Positions 1 through 5,647 of a stretch of 8,344 nt of DNA are shown in pieces. How positions within the stretch are numbered: position 1 is the first letter of the stretch; each line of letters opens with the position of its first letter. The DNA comes from an uncultured Flavobacteriia bacterium (GTDB lineage: Bacteria; Bacteroidota; Bacteroidia; Flavobacteriales_D; Crocinitomicaceae): the NCBI GenBank assembly GCA_903928365.1, contig CAIYQV010000494.1:1-8344 (forward strand), given 5' to 3'. A program made the translations under genes and the position numbers. The notes beneath the pieces were generated by a model. The model was not told the origin of the DNA. It did no database searches and saw nothing but the letters and a program-made list of their open reading frames with translations.

Positions 1-512
1 GAGAAGATCAGCATCTTTGTTTTTGGTGTGATCGCTGCTTCCAGCTGCTTTCCTGATATTTTAAAATCAGATTCAATCCCGGCATTGATCACTACTGGAA
101 CTCCTTCAGCAACTTTTACGATCTCAAGGTAAGAAACCCAATATGGAGCAGGAATGATCACCTCATCTCCAGGGCCCACAACACTTAATACCACATTGGC
201 AATTGATTGCTTTGCACCCGTAGAAACCACAATCTGATCCTTGGTGTAAGTCAATCCATTATCACGTTTGAATTTTCTGGAAATGCTCTCACGAAGATCA
301 TCGTAACCCGGCACAGGTGTGTACATGGTATAATTCTCATCCATAGCCTTCTTTGCAGCATCTTTGATAAATTCAGGTGTAAAGAAGTCAGGCTCACCTA
401 AACTCAGCGATATCACATCTTTTCCTTCTGCTTTCAATTCACGGCTTTTGCGCGACATTGCGATGGTTGCAGACTCTTCCATCGCTAATAAACGTTCAGA
501 TAACTGGATCAT
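1..512 (-). CDS. Aspartate aminotransferase, class I PLP-dependent (N-terminal part, cut by window edge)
   Basis: The minus-strand frame opens at the ATG at 512-510 and stays open to the window edge, giving 170 residues of a family that is normally about 400. It reads as a fold-type I, class I/II aminotransferase of the AAT-1beta kind, which moves the amino group of aspartate to 2-oxoglutarate in the cytoplasm using PLP. Visible motifs are SLGEPDF (residues 37-43), the YTPVPGYDDLRE segment (64-75), the cofactor-phosphate loop VSTGAKQS (96-103) and PAPYWVSY (121-128), whose Trp stacks on the PLP ring in this family. The Schiff-base lysine and the C-terminal half lie outside the window. The start is supported by the usual MIQLSERL opening and by a promoter-like box 25 nt upstream. 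It is transcribed divergently from the acyltransferase cluster. The family is secure; the exact substrate (aspartate, aromatic amino acids or prephenate) is not. Confidence 0.93.
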   Translation of the reverse strand, partial: MIQLSERLLAMEESATIAMSRKSRELKAEGKDVISLSLGEPDFFTPEFIKDAAKKAMDENYTMYTPVPGYDDLRESISRKFKRDNGLTYTKDQIVVSTGAKQSIANVVLSVVGPGDEVIIPAPYWVSYLEIVKVAEGVPVVINAGIESDFKISGKQLEAAITPKTKMLIF

Positions 513-533
513 TCTTTTAACGGTTCTTTAACG
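513..533 (-). repeat. Short imperfect tandem repeat in the aminotransferase leader
   Basis: Read on the minus strand, the bases just before the aminotransferase ATG are CGTTAAAGAAC (533-523) followed by CGTTAAAAGA (522-513), two near-identical units in tandem. The segment is A-rich and abuts the start codon. A-rich sequence near the start is thought to help initiation in Bacteroidota, which make little use of Shine-Dalgarno pairing. It may be chance. Confidence 0.4.
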
Positions 534-537
534 ACTG

Positions 538-545
538 CAAAGCTA
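538..545 (-). promoter_or_regulatory. Putative -7 promoter box (TAnnTTTG) for the aminotransferase gene
   Basis: On the minus strand this reads TAGCTTTG, a full match to the Bacteroidota sigma-A -7 consensus TAnnTTTG. It lies 25 nt before the ATG, so transcription would begin around position 532 with a leader of about 20 nt. Upstream there is only an imperfect -33 candidate (TTTC, 16 nt before the box). The region 513-670 is otherwise a plain divergent intergenic spacer. Confidence 0.5.
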
Positions 546-656
546 CATAATTAACCCTGATGAAACTTGTCCCAATCGCCTTTTTTCATGCGCTGTTTCA
601 AGAACGGCATGTGAATAATTACAGAAGGTCTTTCCTAAGGATGAAACGCTTCTTGC

Positions 657-664
657 TATTTTTG
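657..664 (+). promoter_or_regulatory. Putative -7 promoter box (TAnnTTTG) for the acyltransferase cluster
   Basis: TATTTTTG matches the Bacteroidota -7 consensus TAnnTTTG exactly. A TTTC at 631-634, 22 nt upstream, could stand in for the -33 TTTG element. The box ends only 6 nt before the ATG at 671, so the transcript would start at or next to the start codon and be leaderless or nearly so. The assignment rests on sequence match only. Confidence 0.45.
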
Positions 665-670
665 TGAAAG

Positions 671-1492
671 ATGGAAGAACCTAAATTTATCGATATTCGA
701 AGGCTTATTCAAAGTAAGAATCCAAAACTTGCGAAATGGCTTCCCGGATTTGTGATCAATTACCTGAAGCGCATATTACATCAGGATGAGATTAACGATT
801 TCCTGGTAAAGAATAAGGATGTCTATGATGCTGATTTCTGCACCGCCGTGATCGATTACTTTAAAATAAATATTGAACTCGAAGGAATCGAGCATATTCC
901 AACATCCGGACCGGTGATCATTTCGATGAATCATCCTCTGGGAGGAATGGATGCACTGGCGTTTATTTCTGCCCTGAAAGGACATCGCGAGGACCTGCGT
1001 TTCATTGTGAACGATTTGCTGATGAATTTGCATAATCTCAAAAACCTTTTTGTCGGTGTCAATAAACATGGAAAAAATGAAATGTCAACGCGTCAACAGA
1101 TCTCAGATCTTTTTGAATCCGAAGAAGCCGTATGTATCTTCCCTGCTGGTCTGGTAAGCCGCCGTGTAAAAGGCAAAGTGCGCGATCTGGACTGGAAAAA
1201 AACCTTCATCACTTATTCGGTGAAATTTAACCAGCCCATCATACCGGTTTTTATTGATGGAGAATTATCCAATTTCTTTTACCGACTTGCTAATTTCCGG
1301 AAAGCAATCGGAATTAAGGCTAACATCGAAATGTTGTATCTTGCAGATGAACTTTTCAAACAGCGTAACAAGACCATGCGATTTACAATTGGAAAACCGA
1401 TCTGGCCTTCAGATCTTGATTTAAGTAAATCCGAACGAGAACTGGCGCAAATGGTTAAAAGTAAAGTATACGAACTCAGTGAAAAACACTAA
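671..1492 (+). CDS. glsA: PlsC-like O-acyltransferase, probable second step of aminolipid (glycine or ornithine lipid) synthesis
   Basis: This 273-residue protein belongs to the lysophospholipid acyltransferase (PlsC/LPLAT) superfamily. The active-site block is NHPLGGMD (residues 87-94). His88 and Asp94 have five residues between them, where the textbook motif HX4D has four. Later blocks are FPAG (157-160), in place of FPEG, and IIPVFIDG (190-197). There is no signal peptide; a peripheral, inner-face membrane enzyme is expected. Its stop is 3 nt before the start of a GNAT-like N-acyltransferase, and this order copies the two halves of the bifunctional synthase OlsF. By analogy it should esterify the hydroxyl of the 3-hydroxyacyl chain on an N-acyl amino acid, as described for Bacteroides GlsA. 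The symbol is by analogy; the amino-acid headgroup cannot be read from the sequence. A plain lysophosphatidic acid acyltransferase is less likely given the partner gene. The next in-frame ATG (residue 86) would remove the N-terminus up to the active site, so this start is preferred. Confidence 0.85.
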   Translation: MEEPKFIDIRRLIQSKNPKLAKWLPGFVINYLKRILHQDEINDFLVKNKDVYDADFCTAVIDYFKINIELEGIEHIPTSGPVIISMNHPLGGMDALAFISALKGHREDLRFIVNDLLMNLHNLKNLFVGVNKHGKNEMSTRQQISDLFESEEAVCIFPAGLVSRRVKGKVRDLDWKKTFITYSVKFNQPIIPVFIDGELSNFFYRLANFRKAIGIKANIEMLYLADELFKQRNKTMRFTIGKPIWPSDLDLSKSERELAQMVKSKVYELSEKH

Positions 1493-1495
1493 GCC

Positions 1496-2413
1496 ATGGA
1501 AGACATTATAGCACCTGTTGACAAAGCTGTGATCAAAACAGAACTCACCAAAGAACGTTTTGTCAGACTGACACGCAAGGGAGAAAATGAGATCTACATT
1601 GTAGACCAGCATAATGCTCCGAATGTATTGCAAGAGATCGGAAGGCTCAGAGAAGTAACCTTCCGTGCTTCAGGCGGAGGGACTGGTTTACCTGTTGACC
1701 TTGATGAATATGACACGAATGAGCATTGCTACCAGCAGCTGATCGTTTGGTCACCTGAAGACGAAGAGATCGTTGGAGGATACCGTTTTATTAAATGTTC
1801 GGATGCCATCAGTAAGGAGTCGGGTGAAATTCACTTGTCGACCACGCATTACTTTGATTTTACTGACCGATTTGTAAAAGACTATTTACCCTATACTATT
1901 GAATTGGGAAGATCTTGGGTTCAACCAAATTTTCAGCCTACGGTGAATCCCCGAAAAGGACTGTTTGCACTCGATAATATCTGGGATGGACTGGGCGCTT
2001 TGGTCGTATCAAATCCTGAAATACGCTATTTCTTCGGTAAGGTAACGATGTATCCAACTTACAATTCGGCCAGCAGAGACTTCCTGCTCCATTTCATGCA
2101 TCATTACTTTCCAGACAAGGATCACCTGATGAAACCTTATCATCCGCTTGTTCAGAACTACGACAAAGCTTATGTGGAAGGACAATTAAAAGGCCTCGAT
2201 TTCAAAGACGGGTTCAAAGTACTAAATAGCGCCGTGAAAGAACATGGAGAATTTATTCCGCCATTAGTAAATATTTACATGAACCTTTCTCCTACGATGA
2301 AAACGTTTGGAACCGCCGTAAATCCAGAATTCGGAAATGTAGAAGAAACAGCGATTCTCGTTACCATCGCCGACATTTATCCTGACAAGAAGGAAAGGCA
2401 TATGCAGTTTTAA
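1496..2413 (+). CDS. glsB: GNAT-like N-acyltransferase, probable first step of aminolipid synthesis
   Basis: This 305-residue protein resembles the Acetyltransf_5 (hemolysin/OlsB-like) branch of the GNAT fold, related to acyl-homoserine-lactone synthases. Typical blocks are LREVTFRASGGGTG (residues 51-64), GGYRF (94-98), the acyl-carrier-binding region with IELGRSWVQ (135-143) and FFGKVTMYPTYN (179-190). The segment from about 255 to 293 (beginning with PPLVNIYMNLSPTMKTFG) forms the C-terminal core. The family transfers a 3-hydroxyacyl chain, usually from acyl carrier protein, to the alpha-amino group of an amino acid: ornithine for OlsB, glycine for Bacteroides GlsB. The start lies 3 nt after the preceding stop, so the two genes are almost certainly co-transcribed and probably translationally coupled. 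Together they amount to a split OlsF. It has no signal peptide and should be cytoplasmic or peripheral. The family is fairly certain; whether glycine, ornithine or another amino acid is used is open. Confidence 0.85.
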   Translation: MEDIIAPVDKAVIKTELTKERFVRLTRKGENEIYIVDQHNAPNVLQEIGRLREVTFRASGGGTGLPVDLDEYDTNEHCYQQLIVWSPEDEEIVGGYRFIKCSDAISKESGEIHLSTTHYFDFTDRFVKDYLPYTIELGRSWVQPNFQPTVNPRKGLFALDNIWDGLGALVVSNPEIRYFFGKVTMYPTYNSASRDFLLHFMHHYFPDKDHLMKPYHPLVQNYDKAYVEGQLKGLDFKDGFKVLNSAVKEHGEFIPPLVNIYMNLSPTMKTFGTAVNPEFGNVEETAILVTIADIYPDKKERHMQF

Positions 2414-2442
2414 ATTTTAAATGAGTAAAATACCTCCGCCCA

Positions 2443-3780
2443 ATGGACAGAAGACATTTCCTTAAAAACTCGGCATTTGTATCATTGGGAGGACTTTTGA
2501 TTCCATCAGCTTTGCTACAGTCATGCAGAAAAGAGACACTTTTCGATGATATTCAATTTGATGGTAAAGTAATGATCATTGGCGCTGGTGCTGCAGGATT
2601 GTATGCTGGATATATATTGAAGTCGAAAGGAATCAATTTTGAAATACTCGAAGCTTCAAACATTCATGGAGGAAGAATGGGGAAATTGACCGGATTTGCG
2701 GATTACCCTATTGACCAAGGTGCACAATGGATGCACGGTAAAAACAGTATCATTTCTGACTTGGTCACGAAGAATAATATCAAAATCACTCTTGATAATT
2801 CAGATTTAAGTTACTGGTTTAAAGGTCAATTAGTGGATTCTTTACCAAAAGACCCTTTTATTTTTGAAGAAGATGATCTGCCGGATGTTTCCTTCAAGGA
2901 CTATGCACATCAACAAAATTTTGATCCGGATTACGATAACATCATTGAGGCTATAGCTGGTGACCAAGGAGCTTCAGCATCTTTATTATCGGCCTACTGG
3001 AATAGCAAAGATGAAGAAAACTGGGTTTCAGGGGATGAAGACTTTAAATTCGAAGGAACGTATTTCGATGTCATCGATGAACATATAGCGCAAACGATCA
3101 TTTCAAACATCACGTATAATTGCCCTATCACCTCCGTAGATTATACCGGCGAAAAGATTATTTTGAAGGATGCGTCGAATAATAGCTACCAAGCAGACAA
3201 AGTCATTATTGCCGTGCCAATAAGCATTCTGAAGCTGAATGAAATTGCGTTTTTTCCTGCTCTTCCATCTGCTAAAACCGATGCGTTTTCAAAATTCGGG
3301 ATGGGACCGGGAATGAAAGTCTTTCTGAAGTTTTCTGAAAAATTTTACCGCGACGGACTTTATGGAGGTGCCGTTTGTGCTGCATATGAAGATGATACAG
3401 TAGGAAAAACGACCTCCGAGAATGTATTACTGGCTTTCGTCATGGGAGATCAGGCAACGAACCTTCATGCACTTGGAAGCGATAACGCTATTACTCTGGC
3501 ACTTTTACAAGAACTGGATACTATTTACAACGGTCAGGCTACAGCTAATTTTATTTCGTCTGTCGTATTTGATTACACAGCCAAACCTTTCATTAAAGGT
3601 GCTTATTCCTACAGTACTGTGGGAATGGGAAATGCTCGGGAAGTTGCCGCGCAATCCATCGACAACAAACTATTCTTTGCCGGAGAAGCTGTTAATACAA
3701 ACGGTCATCACCAAACAGTTCATGGGGCAGTTGAATCGGGCTATAAAGCGGTGATCGATATTCTAAATGGGATCCAATGA
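2443..3780 (+). CDS. Exported FAD-dependent amine oxidase (flavin monoamine oxidase family), Tat-type lipoprotein
   Basis: This 445-residue protein has an N-terminal twin-arginine motif (RRHFLK, residues 3-8), a hydrophobic stretch (about 11-25) and a lipobox-like LQSC ending at Cys28. It therefore looks exported folded with its cofactor and lipid-anchored in the envelope. The mature part is a flavin amine oxidase: Rossmann loop GAGAAG (47-52), Glu70 ending the second strand for FAD ribose, GGRMG (76-80), GAQWMHG (93-99), MKVFLKF (291-297) and the C-terminal FAD block FFAGEAVN (411-418) with GAVESG (428-433). Lys292 aligns by motif with the catalytic lysine of polyamine oxidases and LSD1. The family oxidises amines to imines with oxygen as acceptor; the substrate here is unknown. 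It lies 29 nt after the N-acyltransferase and overlaps the next gene by 4 nt. The ATG at 2443 is chosen because it places the RR motif at the N-terminus; an ATG at 2421 is out of frame and stops after 14 codons. Confidence 0.9.
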   Translation: MDRRHFLKNSAFVSLGGLLIPSALLQSCRKETLFDDIQFDGKVMIIGAGAAGLYAGYILKSKGINFEILEASNIHGGRMGKLTGFADYPIDQGAQWMHGKNSIISDLVTKNNIKITLDNSDLSYWFKGQLVDSLPKDPFIFEEDDLPDVSFKDYAHQQNFDPDYDNIIEAIAGDQGASASLLSAYWNSKDEENWVSGDEDFKFEGTYFDVIDEHIAQTIISNITYNCPITSVDYTGEKIILKDASNNSYQADKVIIAVPISILKLNEIAFFPALPSAKTDAFSKFGMGPGMKVFLKFSEKFYRDGLYGGAVCAAYEDDTVGKTTSENVLLAFVMGDQATNLHALGSDNAITLALLQELDTIYNGQATANFISSVVFDYTAKPFIKGAYSYSTVGMGNAREVAAQSIDNKLFFAGEAVNTNGHHQTVHGAVESGYKAVIDILNGIQ

Positions 3781-4442
3781 AGAAGTGTTTGGTAGTTCTT
3801 TCTGTTTTTTACAGTATTGTTATTCACTCTCAACGCATGACCGTCGGCCTGTCATACGAATACTTTTATTCCGGAGCGTTGGATAAGATCATTCAAACCT
3901 TCAATTTTGACCGGCCTTTTCTTCAAAACAAACAACCACTGATTACGAACGGATTAAATGCATCCTTTAGCATTTTCAAGAAAAAAGAACAAAAATGGAT
4001 ACACGGTTTTTATTCTTCCTACTCCTACCTTCAAAGTTATGCTGAAAATGAAAATTTTACGAACCGATTTCTATTTCATTTGATTGACCTCGGTTATTCT
4101 ACCAAGTATCAAGACACCAGTAAAATAGGCGGCTTTTATTCAGAATTTCAAATTTCCTCCAAATGGAGTGGACTTTTTAGAAGAACGAATGGGGAACCGT
4201 TTATTTCTGACAGTACACGCTCGAATTCATTGGGTGTTGGAGGATCTTTATCCTGGTTGATCGGTTATTCATTTCGAATGAAGAACAACAGTTCGATCTC
4301 GCCTACTGTCCAGCTATCTTATACCCCATACATCTACGCACCGAACAATGAAAGTGTAATAAATAGTACCAAAGGATTAATTTCAGAATCCTGGCAAACG
4401 TTTTTCTCTGCCAGAATTGGTTTGGCTTATCATTTCAAGTAA
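3777..4442 (+). CDS. Probable outer-membrane beta-barrel protein of unknown function
   Basis: I do not recognise a named family for this 221-residue protein. It starts with a type I signal peptide: KK at residues 2-3, a hydrophobic core at about 4-16 and likely cleavage after Ser18, leaving Gln19 first, a common Bacteroidota pattern. The rest is a run of amphipathic strands with alternating polar and aromatic residues, for example around 96-125 (IHGFYSSYSYL), LGVGGSLSWLIGYSF, VQLSYTPYIY and the final strand SARIGLAYHFK. A C-terminal strand near an aromatic residue is typical of outer-membrane barrels recognised by BamA; the length suits about 8-10 strands. Its ATG overlaps the stop of the amine oxidase (ATGA at 3777-3780), so the two are co-translated and probably act in the same envelope process. 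Export and barrel fold are inferred from pattern only. Confidence 0.75.
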   Translation: MKKCLVVLSVFYSIVIHSQRMTVGLSYEYFYSGALDKIIQTFNFDRPFLQNKQPLITNGLNASFSIFKKKEQKWIHGFYSSYSYLQSYAENENFTNRFLFHLIDLGYSTKYQDTSKIGGFYSEFQISSKWSGLFRRTNGEPFISDSTRSNSLGVGGSLSWLIGYSFRMKNNSSISPTVQLSYTPYIYAPNNESVINSTKGLISESWQTFFSARIGLAYHFK

Positions 4443-4501
4443 GGAAATTTTAGAATTCTGACACTACCGATTTATTCAATCCCCCTCTTAAATTGTAATT
4501 T
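4443..4501. other. Convergent intergenic gap, no clear terminator
   Basis: This 59-bp AT-rich gap separates the convergent barrel and lipoprotein genes. It must hold, or adjoin, transcription ends from both sides. I see no GC-rich hairpin. The only inverted repeat is AAATT-GT-AATTT (4490-4501) next to T-rich sequence, which is too weak to call an intrinsic terminator. Confidence 0.5.
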
Positions 4502-4864
4502 TTATTTTTTAATTCCACGATATTCATGACTGGCATTTCCCCCCAAACCGCCGCCGGATCTTAAGTAGTAAATGCTGTCTCCTTTAAATTGAATCTGGAA
4601 ATAATCATGCACGTATCCTTCGTAATAGAGTCTTTCATCTTTTAAAGAATCTACCGGTACTTCATGACCGAAAATGATTATTTTGTCCTTGGAATGGGAG
4701 ATCTCAATACTTTCCGAATAGTTACTGTCAACTATCGTTGGTATCATGTCCCAGTAGTGGTAATGAACATTGCATTGATAGGTACCTGACCATTTCCTTG
4801 CCTGGTGCTTCTCACAGCCCGAAAGCACAAGAATCATAAACCCTATGAGCAAACTAACACGCAT
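4502..4864 (-). CDS. Small hypothetical lipoprotein in an operon with an ECF sigma factor
   Basis: This 120-residue protein has a clean type II signal: Arg2, a hydrophobic core (residues 4-14) and lipobox LSGC with the lipidated Cys at 17. The mature part of about 103 residues is rich in Tyr, His and Ser with alternating polar and hydrophobic stretches. It opens with KWSGTYQC (24-31), a W-x-G-x-Y pattern like the first strand of lipocalin-type small barrels, so a compact beta fold is likely. A Gly-rich turn (SGGGLGG, 103-109) lies near the C-terminus. I recognise no family. The start codon lies only 2 nt after the stop of the sigma-factor gene upstream on the same strand, so it is read from the sigma-factor promoter. 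It sits where an anti-sigma factor often sits, but has no transmembrane helix or cytoplasmic domain. It may be a target or accessory sensor of the stress response; this is inference. Confidence 0.8.
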   Translation of the reverse strand: MRVSLLIGFMILVLSGCEKHQARKWSGTYQCNVHYHYWDMIPTIVDSNYSESIEISHSKDKIIIFGHEVPVDSLKDERLYYEGYVHDYFQIQFKGDSIYYLRSGGGLGGNASHEYRGIKK

Positions 4865-4866
4865 TG

Positions 4867-5463
4867 TTAGATCTCCGTTACCAACTGGTGCTTTTCAATC
4901 AGTTTACGCAAGTTCATTAAGGCATAGCGCATTCTTCCTAGCGCTGTATTGATACTGATGTCCTCCATTTCTGCGATGTCTTTAAAAGATAGATCCTGAA
5001 AGATGCGCATCTTCAAAATATCCTTTTGACTTTGAGGAAGGTATTCAATCAGATCCACCATCTGATTTTCGAGTTCATCGTAGACAATCTGCTCCTGCAC
5101 GTTTTTCGTTTCACAAGACAATACGCTGAAGATATTGAAGTCCTCCTTCAGTGATGACGATTCAGAGATCATTCGCACTTTGCTGCTTCTTCTGAAATGA
5201 TCGATCACCAAATTGTGCGCAATGCGCATCGCCCATGGAAGAAATTTTCCTTCTTCGTTGTAAGAACCGAGTTTGAGGGTATTAATGATCTTCACAAAAG
5301 TTTCCTGAAAGAGATCATCCGCCAAGGCTCTATCCTTTACTTTCAAGTAAATAAATCTGTAGATTCTTTCCTTGTGACGCAACAATAGCTGCTCAAAGGC
5401 CTTTTCTTCACCGTTAATATAGAGGGATACCAACTCACGGTCATCCAAACGCTTCATAATCAT
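4867..5463 (-). CDS. ECF-type RNA polymerase sigma factor (sigma-70 family)
   Basis: This 198-residue protein has the two-domain layout of extracytoplasmic-function sigma factors. Region 2 spans about residues 22-93, with the core-binding segment ADDLFQETFVKI (48-59) and the promoter-melting and -10-reading segment LPWAMRIAHNLVIDHFRR (75-92). A linker rich in Ser and acidic residues follows (about 93-130). Region 4 spans about 133-187, with LPQSQKDILKMRIFQDLSFKDIAE and the recognition helix around ISINTALGRMRYALMNLR. It directs RNA polymerase to a dedicated set of promoters. It heads a two-gene operon with the small lipoprotein; no anti-sigma gene is visible next to it, and the gene upstream is the divergent uvrA. 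The frame begins with ATG-ATT-ATG, so the start may be at 5463 or 5457; a GAGAAG stretch 3 nt upstream of the first ATG slightly favours the former. The family is certain; the regulon is unknown. Confidence 0.93.
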   Translation of the reverse strand: MIMKRLDDRELVSLYINGEEKAFEQLLLRHKERIYRFIYLKVKDRALADDLFQETFVKIINTLKLGSYNEEGKFLPWAMRIAHNLVIDHFRRSSKVRMISESSSLKEDFNIFSVLSCETKNVQEQIVYDELENQMVDLIEYLPQSQKDILKMRIFQDLSFKDIAEMEDISINTALGRMRYALMNLRKLIEKHQLVTEI

Positions 5464-5545
5464 GGCTTCTCAATTTTAATATTAATCCTTGATCTTTAAG
5501 CGTATAGGTGTTTTATAGGCAACCGTTTTTGAATTGTTTACGAGG

Positions 5546-5553
5546 CTAAGATA
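5546..5553 (-). promoter_or_regulatory. Possible -7 promoter box (near-match) for the ECF sigma operon
   Basis: Read on the minus strand this is TATCTTAG, one base from the TAnnTTTG consensus, with a TTG 16 nt upstream as a possible -33 element. The leader would be about 75-80 nt. ECF genes are often autoregulated from a different promoter type, so a housekeeping assignment is tentative. The rest of 5464-5647 is AT-rich divergent spacer with no gene that I can see. Confidence 0.3.
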
Positions 5554-5634
5554 ATACTTTCTTCTCAATCAACAGAAAAAAGCATCCTCTTTTGAGTAAA
5601 CGGCATAAACCAATGATCCGTTGGGTTGTTTGAT

Positions 5635-5642
5635 TAATTTTG
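5635..5642 (+). promoter_or_regulatory. Putative -7 promoter box (TAnnTTTG) for uvrA
   Basis: TAATTTTG is an exact match to the Bacteroidota -7 consensus and ends 5 nt before the uvrA ATG at 5648, which would make the transcript leaderless or nearly so. I find no well-placed -33 TTTG: the nearest TTG triplets are 11 nt and about 40 nt upstream. That weakens the call. No SOS-type operator is recognisable. Confidence 0.4.
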
Positions 5643-5647
5643 TAACA

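Noticed and set aside
776..1069. An open frame of 97 codons on the minus strand.
   Set aside because: It lies wholly inside the well-supported acyltransferase gene on the other strand, and its translation has no domain or signal features.
2421..2465. A 14-codon frame starting ATGAGTAAA just upstream of the amine oxidase.
   Set aside because: It is out of frame with the oxidase, overlaps its Tat signal region and ends within it; it shows no sign of being a gene, and a leader-peptide role has no support.
3422..3754. A 110-codon plus-strand frame within the amine oxidase gene.
   Set aside because: It overlaps the FAD-binding C-terminal part of the oxidase in another frame, and its translation looks random.
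4490..4510. A possible bidirectional terminator between the convergent genes (AAATT-GT-AATTT plus T-run).
   Set aside because: The stem is five A/T pairs with a 2-nt loop, too weak to terminate transcription; listed only as part of the intergenic gap.
5536..5601. Inverted pair GTTTAC (5536-5541) and GTAAAC (5596-5601) in the sigma-uvrA spacer, considered as an operator.
   Set aside because: Only six bases match, 54 nt apart, with no extension on either side; this is expected by chance in AT-rich DNA.
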